NCBI RefSeq assembly: GCF_000246855.1 | Contig: NC_016609.1 | Coordinates: forward strand, 7,576,744 to 7,640,743 | Length of the DNA stretch: 64,000 bases | DNA from: Niastella koreensis GR20-10 | Lineage (GTDB): Bacteria > Bacteroidota > Bacteroidia > Chitinophagales > Chitinophagaceae | Reading direction: 5' to 3' | Shown: piece by piece, positions 51,166 to 59,899 of the stretch | Position numbering within the stretch: the stretch's first letter is position 1 | Layout of the letters: every line of letters begins with the position of its first letter | The notes under the pieces: generated by a model | Database searches by the model: none | Told to the model about the DNA's origin: nothing | Seen by the model: the letters and a program-made list of their open reading frames with translations, nothing else | Translations under genes and position numbers: made by a program

Positions 51166-52911
51166 ATGAAGTTTTTTGGGGCGAATATTTCTGAAACGGT
51201 TTTAAGTTTCCTGGAATGTGAAATCACACGGGGAATTCCACTTTCCTTAGCTAACGATATTATCCAGAATGCCTGTGGCATAATAGATTTTATTAAAACG
51301 GAAGAAGAGCTTCATCAGTTAAGTAACAGCCTGGTAACCCACCAAGAAAATGATGAGCCTGACAGAAGTGAATACGGCGACTTTCAAACCAATTTTGAAC
51401 TTGCCTTAGCAGCCGTTTCACTCATAAAGAATAAGACCGTTTCACCTGATGTGGTCGTTGAACCAACCTGTGGTGTTGGAAATTTCATATTAACAGCTTT
51501 ACACCAATTTGAAACTATTCAATTTGTTCATGCTGTTGAAATTTACAAGCCGTATATTTATGAAACCCAATTTAAAATTCTCGACTTTTTCTTAAACAGT
51601 CCTGGCCGAACCATCCCTGAGATAATTATACACCATTGCAATGTTTTTGATTTTGACTTTTCAACAATCGCCAATAGCCATCAGAGCAAACAGATTTTAA
51701 TAATAGGCAATCCGCCATGGATTACCAACGCAAAACTGAGTACACTAAATTCCAGCAACCTTCCTGAAAAAGTGAATTTCAAAAAACACCAGGGCCTGGA
51801 TGCAATAACCGGGAAGGGAAACTTTGATCTTGCCGAGAACATCAGTTTAATGATGTTAAATTCATTTCGGCACAACAATGGATATTTAGCATTACTGGTT
51901 AAAAGTTCTGTTATCAAAAACATCCTATACGATCAAAGAAAAAACAACTACAGCATCCAAACTATTGAGCAATATAAAATTGATAGCAAAAAGGAATTTA
52001 ACGCTGCAGTTGACGCTGCTCTTTTTGCATGTAAAACAAACTCAGCACCTGAGTATGTTTGTACAGAATATGACTTGTACAATCCACAACAGGAACAATT
52101 AAAGTTTGGATGGCTGGGCGATAAATTCGTCTCCAATTTAGACGAATATATACATACCTGTATTATCGATGGCGCTTGTCAATTTATTTGGAGACAGGGC
52201 CTGAAGCATGACTGTTCGGCAATTATGGAGCTGGACAAAATAAATGGACATTATTTCAATAGCAATAATGAAAAAGTGGTTCTGGAAGAAGACCTGGTGT
52301 ATGGACTTTTAAAAAGCTCCGATCTGAAAAGTTCAGTCATAAATAAAACCAGAAAGTATACTATTGTTACGCAAAAGAAACCAGGACAGGACACTTCATA
52401 TATTGAAACCAGCTATCCAGGAATATTTAACTACCTCAATTCAAATAAAGAAAAATTTGACGCCAGAAAGTCCAGCATTTATAAAGGAAAACCAGCTTTT
52501 TCAATCTTTGGAATCGGCGATTATTCATTCAAAACATATAAGGTAGCAATTTCCGGTCTGTACAAGACCTTCCACTTTACACTTATCACGCCGCAAAATG
52601 ATAAATCAGTGATGCTGGACGATACCTGCTATTTCATCGGCTTTGATAATGTTGAATTTGCCGCATACAGTTATTGCCTCCTGAACTCATCTTACGCATT
52701 CCATTTTTTAAAATCAATCACTTTTAAAGATGCAAAAAGGATCTTTACAAAGGATATTCTGATGCGAATTGACATGTATAAATTAGCCAGGGCAGCAGGT
52801 CTTGAAACAATTACAAATGAAATCAACAAGCTTAATAATGAATATGCATTGAAGGTTCATTTAAATAGCTGGGATGCGTTCCTCGAGGAATTAAACCCAA
52901 CTAACTATTAA
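51166..52911 (+). CDS. Orphan N6-adenine DNA methyltransferase-like protein
   Basis: 581 residues. SAM-binding motif I is VVVEPTCGVGNFILTAL near residues 102-118, preceded by the N-terminal EYGDFQTNFELALAAVSLI; motif IV is LIIGNPPWITNAKLS (NPPW) near 182-196; the following helix-strand region (NGYLALLVKSSVIK) fits a gamma-class adenine methyltransferase. The C-terminal 300 residues would be the target-recognition part. No endonuclease gene lies beside it. Could be a solitary regulator of DNA methylation, an anti-restriction remnant or a type II-like fusion that lost its nuclease. Confidence 0.82.
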   Translation: MKFFGANISETVLSFLECEITRGIPLSLANDIIQNACGIIDFIKTEEELHQLSNSLVTHQENDEPDRSEYGDFQTNFELALAAVSLIKNKTVSPDVVVEPTCGVGNFILTALHQFETIQFVHAVEIYKPYIYETQFKILDFFLNSPGRTIPEIIIHHCNVFDFDFSTIANSHQSKQILIIGNPPWITNAKLSTLNSSNLPEKVNFKKHQGLDAITGKGNFDLAENISLMMLNSFRHNNGYLALLVKSSVIKNILYDQRKNNYSIQTIEQYKIDSKKEFNAAVDAALFACKTNSAPEYVCTEYDLYNPQQEQLKFGWLGDKFVSNLDEYIHTCIIDGACQFIWRQGLKHDCSAIMELDKINGHYFNSNNEKVVLEEDLVYGLLKSSDLKSSVINKTRKYTIVTQKKPGQDTSYIETSYPGIFNYLNSNKEKFDARKSSIYKGKPAFSIFGIGDYSFKTYKVAISGLYKTFHFTLITPQNDKSVMLDDTCYFIGFDNVEFAAYSYCLLNSSYAFHFLKSITFKDAKRIFTKDILMRIDMYKLARAAGLETITNEINKLNNEYALKVHLNSWDAFLEELNPTNY

Positions 52912-54173
52912 TCCATCTCCCACACCTTTTCTCTTGAGGTAAACCGCGTTTCCTTCACGGCTGCGGCGCCATTAAACCTGTATTGCACCCCAACAATGCC
53001 CGTTGGATCATTTGGAAACTTTACAGTATATGCCTTCTTGTTATTTACATAGATCGTAGCCATTTTATTAACCGTTTCTACCCGAAGCCTGGTCCATTGG
53101 GTAAGATCACAGCCAAAACCAGACAGGTCGGCGAATTTACTTTCCGCGCCAGCCCCACAGAAGTAAAAATTCAGGTTGCCCACACAGGATTTTGCGGCCA
53201 GTGGAATGATAATGATGTCATCCTTGCACTGAATAAGCACCTGAGCATAATGGCAGGCATTGGACCCATCATCAAAGTCGTTTTTCACCATTGTCTCGAA
53301 AGTAAAATTGTCGTTCATTAAATCGCCAAGATCGCGCTGATTGAAAAAACGCACCTTTGCATCTGTTGATGCACTTCGGTATGGCGTCAACAGACTGTCA
53401 TTTACCTCAACAATACCATTCTTCTCACACAACTCCTTTTTGAAATATACAGGAATAGGCTCTTTCTCCAGCAGGCACAGCCATCCTTTTGAGGTGATCC
53501 AGACATCATGCTTTTTCATAACCTGACCATCGGCAATCAGTTTAGTTCTAAAAAAGCCTGGATAATAGTAAATAGCCGAATGGTTATGCTTATCTGCTGA
53601 TACCAGGGTCTTGCGACGGATATCCCAGGTTTGTACTATAAATAAAGAATCTGGCTTTACTTTAGCCGTGTAATGAAATATTACGGAATTGGGCACCCCC
53701 TCACTGATCATTTTGTTGGTGGTGAATTCAAATTGACCGGGATCGTATTGTCTTTGCTTATGACGTGCGGCAAGAAACAAAAAATACACCCCGGCGATCA
53801 AAACCAGGGCGCCAGCCAACGTAATACTCAGGCGCTTTACATTTCGCTGTGACCGGGTAGGATTTACAGTATTAGTTTCAGGACCTGGAACGGGCCGGTC
53901 TTCATTCTGTTTGAAGTCCCGCCAATCAACAAAACCGGCAAATTGGGCCAGCGTGTTCAGCGTGGTGAGGGTAGGCGCGCTGTCATACTTCAGTTTTCCC
54001 CAAATACGTTTGAGGGTGGTGACGCTCAGGCGTACCTGGGTACGATCGAAAATTGCATCTGACAGCTTTTCAAAATCGTACGTTGTCCAGTTATCACTGG
54101 CCCCCCGATTAAATAGTGTTTCTATTTGTTCGAGTGCCCGCGACAGGTAATATTGATCGCTGTTATTGTCCAT
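52908..54173 (-). CDS. Membrane protein with N-terminal HTH-like domain and C-terminal LamG-like sensor domain
   Basis: 421 residues. The first 95 residues (LSRALEQIETLFNRGASDNW; FDRTQVRLSVTTLKRIWGKL; LTTLNTLAQFAGFVDWRDF) look like a helical DNA-binding domain. One membrane helix follows (about 117-137, LSITLAGALVLIAGVYFLFL). The outside part has a beta-sandwich, LamG/concanavalin-like, near 285-410 (FTFETMVKNDFDD; WTRLRVETVNKMATIYVNNK). It overlaps the methyltransferase end by 4 bases on the opposite strand. Divergent to the secreted protein next door, suggesting sensor and target. Architecture read by eye only. Confidence 0.7.
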   Translation of the reverse strand: MDNNSDQYYLSRALEQIETLFNRGASDNWTTYDFEKLSDAIFDRTQVRLSVTTLKRIWGKLKYDSAPTLTTLNTLAQFAGFVDWRDFKQNEDRPVPGPETNTVNPTRSQRNVKRLSITLAGALVLIAGVYFLFLAARHKQRQYDPGQFEFTTNKMISEGVPNSVIFHYTAKVKPDSLFIVQTWDIRRKTLVSADKHNHSAIYYYPGFFRTKLIADGQVMKKHDVWITSKGWLCLLEKEPIPVYFKKELCEKNGIVEVNDSLLTPYRSASTDAKVRFFNQRDLGDLMNDNFTFETMVKNDFDDGSNACHYAQVLIQCKDDIIIIPLAAKSCVGNLNFYFCGAGAESKFADLSGFGCDLTQWTRLRVETVNKMATIYVNNKKAYTVKFPNDPTGIVGVQYRFNGAAAVKETRFTSREKVWEMD

Positions 54174-54295
54174 TTTTACCGATAGGTATGGTTGGTATTC
54201 ATTTGCACGGGTTTGGCAGGCACTTGCACACGCGCCTGGCCTACTGTGAATGTAACTTGTCTGTGCTAATTCATAAAGTTAAAAAACAGACAGTT

Positions 54296-55480
54296 ATGAA
54301 CCCAACATTCAAAAAGTTCGTCCTCATCCTCCTGGTGCTGCCCCTTATTACGTTAGCCGCTGTTGCGCAGAAAAAGAAAGCTGCAGTCCAGGAAACAACA
54401 ATCCCTATGGAGCCGGCTTACTGGCAGTATGACTCAGCAGGGGTTGAGTTTATCATGAACAAAAATGTAAAGGCCATCCATCTTAAAGGTCCATCCCCGT
54501 TGGTGCTTAAAAACGGGCAATTCTCCAATGGCACCATTGAATACGATGTTGAAATAGTGCGGGGATTTCCCGGTATTACGTTTCGCGAGTCTGCCGACAG
54601 AAAGAACAGTGATCAATTCTACCTGCGGTATTTTGGCACCACCTCACCGGAAAGCCGCACCACCATTCAATATGCCGCTGTGATCGATGGCATGAGCATG
54701 TGGGACCTTACAGATGAATACCAGGCAGGCACCACACTTAACATTCCCGGGTGGAACCATGTAAAATTGATTATATCCGGCAAACAATTGAAAGCTTTTG
54801 TTAATAACATGACCCGGCCGGCACTGATTGTACCTGCCCTGGAAGGCACCCTGGAAAAAGGCGGTATTGCTTTTTCGGGCGGAAATGTGACCATCGCCAA
54901 CCTGGTAATAAAACCTGATGTAGTGGAGAACCTCGATCCGAACCCTGGCTATATTTCCACATACAATGATACCCGCTACCTGCGTAACTGGCAGGTGAGT
55001 AATGCCAGCGATTTCTCGTTTGGGAACGAGATCCTGCCTCCATTCCCATATGTGAAAAAGACCTCGACGGGCTCCGCTTTACCTGATAGCGCCACCCAAT
55101 GGACGCCTATATGGGCAGAGGTCCGCGGCAATATTAACCTGACCCGCATTTTAGGTCACACGGATTTTGGTAAACGACGGTTTGCGTGGTTAAAAACAAC
55201 GATTGAATCTGATAGCGCACAGGAGCGTGTTTTACATCTTGGATTCAGCGATGAGGTATCAATATTCGTAAACAGAGAGTTCCTCTATTCAGATAAAAAC
55301 TATTTTGGAACGCCAGGTCAGAAATTCCCCAATGGAAGATGTACAATTGAAAATACCACGGTAAGATTACCGCTGAAGAAAGGCAAAAACGAGATCCTAA
55401 TTGGGCTGGCCAATTTTTTTTATGGCTGGGGTATTGTTGCCCGGCTGGATGATACGGAAGGAATTCATTTACCGAAATAG
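54296..55480 (+). CDS. Secreted LamG-like protein
   Basis: 394 residues from the ATG at 54296 (MNPTFKKFVLILLVLPLITL), chosen because it gives a good signal peptide; a frame extends 60 residues further upstream but is not credible. A LamG/concanavalin-like domain lies about 60-210 (GTIEYDVEIVRGFPGITF; WNHVKLIISGKQLKAFVNN) and a second beta-rich region about 260-390. It resembles secreted DUF1080/LamG proteins; function unknown. It is divergent from the membrane HTH protein with a 122-base gap. Confidence 0.72.
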   Translation: MNPTFKKFVLILLVLPLITLAAVAQKKKAAVQETTIPMEPAYWQYDSAGVEFIMNKNVKAIHLKGPSPLVLKNGQFSNGTIEYDVEIVRGFPGITFRESADRKNSDQFYLRYFGTTSPESRTTIQYAAVIDGMSMWDLTDEYQAGTTLNIPGWNHVKLIISGKQLKAFVNNMTRPALIVPALEGTLEKGGIAFSGGNVTIANLVIKPDVVENLDPNPGYISTYNDTRYLRNWQVSNASDFSFGNEILPPFPYVKKTSTGSALPDSATQWTPIWAEVRGNINLTRILGHTDFGKRRFAWLKTTIESDSAQERVLHLGFSDEVSIFVNREFLYSDKNYFGTPGQKFPNGRCTIENTTVRLPLKKGKNEILIGLANFFYGWGIVARLDDTEGIHLPK

Positions 55481-55496
55481 AAATGCTATAAAGCCA

Positions 55497-55530
55497 AAGC
55501 GCAAATCCCTAATGAAGGATTTGCGCTTTT
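55497..55530. terminator. Bidirectional terminator
   Basis: AAGCGCAAATCC (55497-55508), 8-base loop, GGATTTGCGCTT (55517-55528), then TTTTATATT. It serves the convergent LamG-like and RidA-like genes. Confidence 0.85.
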
Positions 55531-55539
55531 ATATTATAC

Positions 55540-55926
55540 TTATTTACTTATTATCGCTGTAGCTTCTACTTCCAGTAACAGGTCTGGTTTCACAAACTGG
55601 CTTACTTCCATTGTTGTCGAAGCTGGGGGTTGAGCAAGATTAATATACCTGTCTCTGACCTTTCTGAATACGGGAAGGTTAGCAACATCTGTTACGTAGT
55701 TTGTCAATTTGACTACATTCTCCATGCCTCCACCGGCTTTTTCCATAATACTTTTAATAGACTGGAAAATATGCTCAGCCTGTTGTTCAAAATTATCCTT
55801 ACCAACGGTATTGCCGTCAGCATCGAAAGCAACCTGCCCGGATAAAATAACCATTTTGGAAGCACCCAGGTCAATTTCAACATATTTTGAATATCCAGCG
55901 GCTGCAATGTCCTTAAACTTAACCAT
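55540..55926 (-). CDS. RidA-family (YjgF) protein without the catalytic arginine
   Basis: 128 residues with the RidA trimer fold: GGGMENVVKLTNYVTDVANL and LPVFRKVRDRYI, closing LLLEVEATAIISK with the usual Glu. The catalytic arginine of true enamine deaminases lies in PARS; here the sequence is PPASTTMEV, so Arg is missing. It is therefore probably not a classic 2-iminobutanoate deaminase. Small Bacteroidota RidA-like proteins of this kind are common. Confidence 0.88.
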   Translation of the reverse strand: MVKFKDIAAAGYSKYVEIDLGASKMVILSGQVAFDADGNTVGKDNFEQQAEHIFQSIKSIMEKAGGGMENVVKLTNYVTDVANLPVFRKVRDRYINLAQPPASTTMEVSQFVKPDLLLEVEATAIISK

Positions 55927-56034
55927 GATAAATTCGATTTTTGATGCAAAGATTACACTAAATTGAGAATTTGTACCTTTCTATATAGCTCATTATTTTG
56001 GCTTTATAGTTTATCCTCAAAATTAATCTACTCC

Positions 56035-56667
56035 GTGAAAGATTTTATAAAAAAGGAAATAGCTTTTGAACGGGTAATTTTCTTCAGTGATGCCATTGTA
56101 GCCATTGCCATCACCCTGTTGGCGTTGAATCTAAAGCTGGAGCTCCCTGTAGACCGGAGAGTAAGTTTTGCAGACCTGCTGCTGCCCTGGCGAAATTACC
56201 TGGCTTTTATTCTTTCCTTTATCAATATCGCAGGCTTTTGGCGTACCCATCACAACGCATTCCTCTACATTTATAAAATGGACGACCGCATTATGTTTGT
56301 GAACACCTGCTGGCTGTTCCTGATAGTTACCTTACCTTTTGCCACCACCCTGGTTAGTAGTCATTTCGGGCAAACTCCGGTGATCTTTCTCTATAGCCTG
56401 AACGTACTGGGCCTGGCCATTCTTCAAAATTCCATCTGGGATTATGCCGACAGGAAAAGCTATGTTGACAAAGAAAAATTGTCTGAAAACTTAAGAACCC
56501 GGTTTCGGCTTGTTTTCAATTTAGATATGATCAATAGCCTGATCTGTGTGGTGCTCTCATTTTTTCTTCCTACGCTTGCGTTTGTATTCCTGTTCTTCAA
56601 GTTGCCCATGTTCCTGTTCGGCACCTTTTATCTGGTTGGAAAAAGAAAAAAGCAATTAACTGGTTGA
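56035..56667 (+). CDS. TMEM175/DUF1211-type membrane protein
   Basis: 210 residues from the GTG at 56035 (VKDFIKKEIAFERVIFFSDA); an earlier TTG at 55963 adds 24 unlikely residues. The motif FERVIFFSDAIVAIAITLLAL is the FSDA(I/V) signature of TMEM175-like potassium channels, with further membrane helices near 60-80, 95-115, 120-140 and 175-205. It is followed 15 bases later by the HopJ-like gene, so they share a transcript. Channel function in bacteria is inferred from the family. Confidence 0.82.
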   Translation: MKDFIKKEIAFERVIFFSDAIVAIAITLLALNLKLELPVDRRVSFADLLLPWRNYLAFILSFINIAGFWRTHHNAFLYIYKMDDRIMFVNTCWLFLIVTLPFATTLVSSHFGQTPVIFLYSLNVLGLAILQNSIWDYADRKSYVDKEKLSENLRTRFRLVFNLDMINSLICVVLSFFLPTLAFVFLFFKLPMFLFGTFYLVGKRKKQLTG

Positions 56668-56682
56668 GCTTACATTTGCGGC

Positions 56683-57024
56683 ATGAAAGAACAATTAACT
56701 ACCCTGATCAAGAATTTAAAGGATAATTCCGTTTCGTTCAAAGATGTGATTGAGTTTATTGAAACTTATTATACCCATCAACCCACTGCCTTTAAAAACG
56801 GGGAGGCTTATAATGAGGCCACTCAAAATCAGGGTAGCGCCAAAGTGTTTTCATTTGCGCAGTTAAATAACCTGAGTAAGGAAGACACACTTTATTTATT
56901 TGCAGAACACTATCAATCAGTCTTAAATACGCCCAGCGGAACCGACCATCAGAACATCAGACAATTTATGGCGCATGGCTGGCCGGGGATCGCTTTCGAG
57001 GGACAGGCCCTGGCTGCGAAATAG
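56683..57024 (+). CDS. HopJ-type domain protein
   Basis: 113 residues with the compact HopJ pattern: SVSFKDVIEFIETYYTHQPT, KVFSFAQLNNLSKEDTLYLF and FAEHYQSVLNTPSG, closing DHQNIRQFMAHGWPGIAFEG. HopJ was named from a Pseudomonas effector, but the family is widespread and its role is unknown. Cytoplasmic, no signal. Confidence 0.85.
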   Translation: MKEQLTTLIKNLKDNSVSFKDVIEFIETYYTHQPTAFKNGEAYNEATQNQGSAKVFSFAQLNNLSKEDTLYLFAEHYQSVLNTPSGTDHQNIRQFMAHGWPGIAFEGQALAAK

Positions 57025-57084
57025 TTATTCTGCCTGTAATAATGGGCAAAAGACTGTAATATTACGAGTTCAATTCAATATCAA

Positions 57085-58242
57085 ATGAGCGCAACAGCCA
57101 TTCTTTCAAATAGTGATCATTACGATGTAATTATAGTAGGCGCGGGCCCCGCAGGCTGTGCCTGCGCTATGGCGCTCAAAAATTCCGGTTTGCGGATAGC
57201 CATTATAGACAAACACCAGTTCCCCCGCGATAAGGTATGTGGCGATGCGATCCCGGGCCGGGCTATTAAATTTCTTCATGAAATAGATCCTCAATTTGCT
57301 TCAAGACTGGCTGACTTTAGTGAGAAGCTGCCCACCCGCAGCACGCTTTGTTATTACAACAACAAGAAACTTGATTTTACCTGGACCCTCGAAGCTTATA
57401 CTGTTACCCGTGAGCATTTCGACAATTTTCTTTTTTCGCACCTCAAAAACAGCCATGAGATCCACACCCTGGAAGGCATTGCGATAAGTGATATTGTAAG
57501 GTATGAAAAAGGATATACCGTAATAGCAAAAAACAGTAACAAACGATATGACTGCACCATGCTGATTGGCGCCGATGGCATCAATGGTGTTACGGCTAAA
57601 AAACTCACCGCCCGTGAAATGGACAGAAAGCATCATGTTGCGGGTGTGCGGGCTTATTACAGCGGCGTTACAGGCATGGAAGACACCTGTACAGAAGTAT
57701 ACTTCGACAGAAAATACCTGCCGGGATATTTTTGGGTATTCCCTGTTAAAGGCGGGATGGTGAATGCAGGCATGGGCATTTTATCCGACATGGTTGTTCG
57801 CAATAAAATCAACGTCAAAAACGCCTTTTACGATTTTATTGAACGCTCACCTGTTTTAAAAGAAAAGTTTAAAAATGCCCAACTCGAAGGAACATTACAG
57901 GGCTGCGGCCTTCCCATGGGTTCACGATGGATAACAATGAGCGGGGATCATTTTTTATTGGTGGGCGATGCTGCCTCGCTGATTGACCCGGTTAGCGGAG
58001 ATGGGATAGGCAACGCCGTTCTTAGTGGTAAACTGGCAGCGGAACAGGTAAAACAATGTTTTACTAATAAGAATTTCAGTGCCTCCTTTGTAAAAAGTTA
58101 CGATCACATTCTTTATAAAAGGGCGGGAGCAGATATGCGTAGAAAAACAAAGGTGCTGAAAACTATGGCCCGGATGCCCTTCCTTTTTGAGGTCGCATTT
58201 ATTGTTGGCCAGAACCGGGTTATAAAAAAGTTTATGAAGTAA
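57085..58242 (+). CDS. Geranylgeranyl-reductase-family FAD oxidoreductase
   Basis: 385 residues. The Rossmann FAD motif is VIIVGAGPAGCACAMAL (about 14-30), followed by KHQFPRDKVCGDAIPGRAI, the GGR-family signature, and the second FAD contact FLLVGDAASLIDPVSGDGIG near 291-310. Members reduce double bonds of polyprenyl chains (lipids, quinones, chlorophyll) or oxidise phenolics. The presence of a squalene/phytoene-synthase-like gene 1.6 kb downstream suggests an isoprenoid role here. Substrate not known. Confidence 0.9.
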   Translation: MSATAILSNSDHYDVIIVGAGPAGCACAMALKNSGLRIAIIDKHQFPRDKVCGDAIPGRAIKFLHEIDPQFASRLADFSEKLPTRSTLCYYNNKKLDFTWTLEAYTVTREHFDNFLFSHLKNSHEIHTLEGIAISDIVRYEKGYTVIAKNSNKRYDCTMLIGADGINGVTAKKLTAREMDRKHHVAGVRAYYSGVTGMEDTCTEVYFDRKYLPGYFWVFPVKGGMVNAGMGILSDMVVRNKINVKNAFYDFIERSPVLKEKFKNAQLEGTLQGCGLPMGSRWITMSGDHFLLVGDAASLIDPVSGDGIGNAVLSGKLAAEQVKQCFTNKNFSASFVKSYDHILYKRAGADMRRKTKVLKTMARMPFLFEVAFIVGQNRVIKKFMK

Positions 58243-58325
58243 GCGATCGAATTCATTCTACGCTTTTGCTAACAAAAAAGACCCGACGATAATGTCAAGG
58301 TCTGATTGTCTTTGTGCGTATCGTA

Positions 58326-58445
58326 CTATTTTTTTCGTTTCGCTTTCCTGTCTCCTGCGGTCTCATTATAAAGCAAATCCAGCACTATCTTTTTATCAAT
58401 CCCAATTAACCACGCAATGGCGTAAATGTGTTTAAGCGTAAATCT
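58326..58445 (-). pseudogene. Decayed copy of the 91-residue protein's C-terminus
   Basis: On the minus strand this reads FTLKHIYAIAWLIGIDKKIV then LDLLYNETAGDRKAKRKK and a stop, matching the C-terminus of the intact gene at 58524-58799 (FKLDDIYAIASLIGVDNKVM, ETGEKKVKRKK). No start or N-terminal part is seen; upstream it degrades. A partial tandem duplication. Confidence 0.65.
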
Positions 58446-58523
58446 TTCCGGGCTTACAAAAAGGCCCGGCGCTTTCGTCCGGAGCCTGATTTTTCTTTGC
58501 GGTATCTAACTTTTTACAGGAAT

Positions 58524-58799
58524 TTATTTCTTCCGCTTTACTTTCTTTTCTCCGGTCTCTTTAAAGAAAAACTGCAGCATCACTTTATTATCAACGCCTA
58601 TCAGCGAAGCTATTGCGTAAATATCATCTAATTTAAATTGCCCCGGGTGCAGGATCAGTTTGTTGAAAGTTATATGGTGCATACCCAGGTCATGGGTCAA
58701 TACAGTTTTAGGCAAGATGTCCAGGAGTTCCGCCAGACTATTTAACTGGCCGCTTGTGAGTAGTTTATTTAATGTATGATAGCGGGGGTCCTTCGCCAT
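58524..58799 (-). CDS. Hypothetical 91-residue protein
   Basis: MAKDPRYHTLNKLLTSGQLN followed by helices and a basic tail EKKVKRKK. I recall similar small proteins in other Chitinophagaceae beginning (M)(T/A)KDxRYH and containing (P)K(T/S)V and DLGMHH-like parts, but without a known function. The pattern 'LxDIYAIASLIGVD' may be an HTH. A decayed partial copy lies just downstream. Confidence 0.6.
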   Translation of the reverse strand: MAKDPRYHTLNKLLTSGQLNSLAELLDILPKTVLTHDLGMHHITFNKLILHPGQFKLDDIYAIASLIGVDNKVMLQFFFKETGEKKVKRKK

Positions 58800-59049
58800 T
58801 TCATAAAGAAATGAGGAAATTTTGATATACGCCTCAAATATGTCACATAATGACTATAGAAAGTACGTATTGTACATTTTTAATGTCATTCGCTGACGTA
58901 GAAAGTATGTTTTGTATTTTCTTCAGCATCGTAATTACTTTCTTCCGGTTTTGACGAATTTCTACTGTTTCCATGACAGGGGGCAAATTGATAGGCAATC
59001 AGGATATTGCGATTTCTGTGAAATCCCCAATCTTTGCAAAAACATTGTC

Positions 59050-59889
59050 ATGAAAGCATTTTTAGGAATGGGACTATTGGGCTCGAATTTCGTTCGGGCT
59101 ATGATAAAACAGGGAGAAACCGTTCAGGTTTGGAACCGGACCGCCTCGAGGGCGCAGGAGCTGGAAAAAGAAGGCGCCAAAGCGTTTATATATGCGGCTG
59201 ATGCCGTTAAAGGCGCTACGGAAATTCACATTACCTTAAAAGATGACGCTTCGGTTGACGAGGTACTGAAAGCAGCCGAACCAGGCCTTGCCCCAGGCGC
59301 CATCATTATAGATCATACTACCACTTCAAAAGAAGGCGCTATAGCCAGAACCAGGGACTGGAAAGAGAAAGGATTCACTTACCAGCACGCGCCTGTTTTT
59401 ATGGGGCCCATCAATGCACTGGAAAGCACAGGATATATGCTGATCTCGGGCGATGAGGCGATTATTACTGCGCTTACTCCTGCTTTGTCGAAACTGACGG
59501 GTACGTTGATTAATTTTGGCGAAGAAGTTGGGAAAGCTGCCGCCATGAAGCTGGCCGGCAATGCCTTCCTGGTTTGTTTAACCGTTTCCCTGAAAGACAC
59601 ACTTACTTTATCAAAGTCACTGGATATTTCACTGGACGAGCTGCTTAAATTATTCAGCATGTGGAACCCCGGCACGCTTATATCAGGCCGTTTGAAACGC
59701 ATGGCAGCCCCCGATCAAAGCAAACCCTCCTGGGAACTGAATATGGCACGCAAAGACACCCAGCTTTTCCTTGACGCTACCCAACAAGCAGGCAACGAAT
59801 TGGTGCTGGTGCCCGTTATTGCTGCCCTTATGGACAAATTCATTAATGATGGTTTTGGCTCCCACGACTGGACGGTGATTGGAAAATAA
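59050..59889 (+). CDS. NAD(P)-dependent 3-hydroxyisobutyrate-dehydrogenase-family oxidoreductase
   Basis: 279 residues from the ATG at 59050 (MKAFLGMGLLGSNFVRAMIK); an upstream frame to 58912 is not credible. The Rossmann motif is FLGMGLLGSNF with NR for cofactor (VWNR suggests NADP); substrate-side motif IDHTTTSKEGAI, and the catalytic lysine in GKAAAMKLAGNAFLV (about 160-175). Family members reduce or oxidise 3-hydroxy acids (for example succinic semialdehyde reduction). Overlaps the frame of the next gene only if that gene starts upstream. Confidence 0.88.
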   Translation: MKAFLGMGLLGSNFVRAMIKQGETVQVWNRTASRAQELEKEGAKAFIYAADAVKGATEIHITLKDDASVDEVLKAAEPGLAPGAIIIDHTTTSKEGAIARTRDWKEKGFTYQHAPVFMGPINALESTGYMLISGDEAIITALTPALSKLTGTLINFGEEVGKAAAMKLAGNAFLVCLTVSLKDTLTLSKSLDISLDELLKLFSMWNPGTLISGRLKRMAAPDQSKPSWELNMARKDTQLFLDATQQAGNELVLVPVIAALMDKFINDGFGSHDWTVIGK

Positions 59890-59899
59890 TACCTTTACA

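Noticed and set aside
54116-54295. Upstream extension of the secreted LamG-like gene
   Set aside because: It would hide the signal peptide and overlaps the divergent gene's start.
58912-59049. Upstream extension of the dehydrogenase gene
   Set aside because: The Rossmann motif normally starts within the first residues; the extension is not coding-like.
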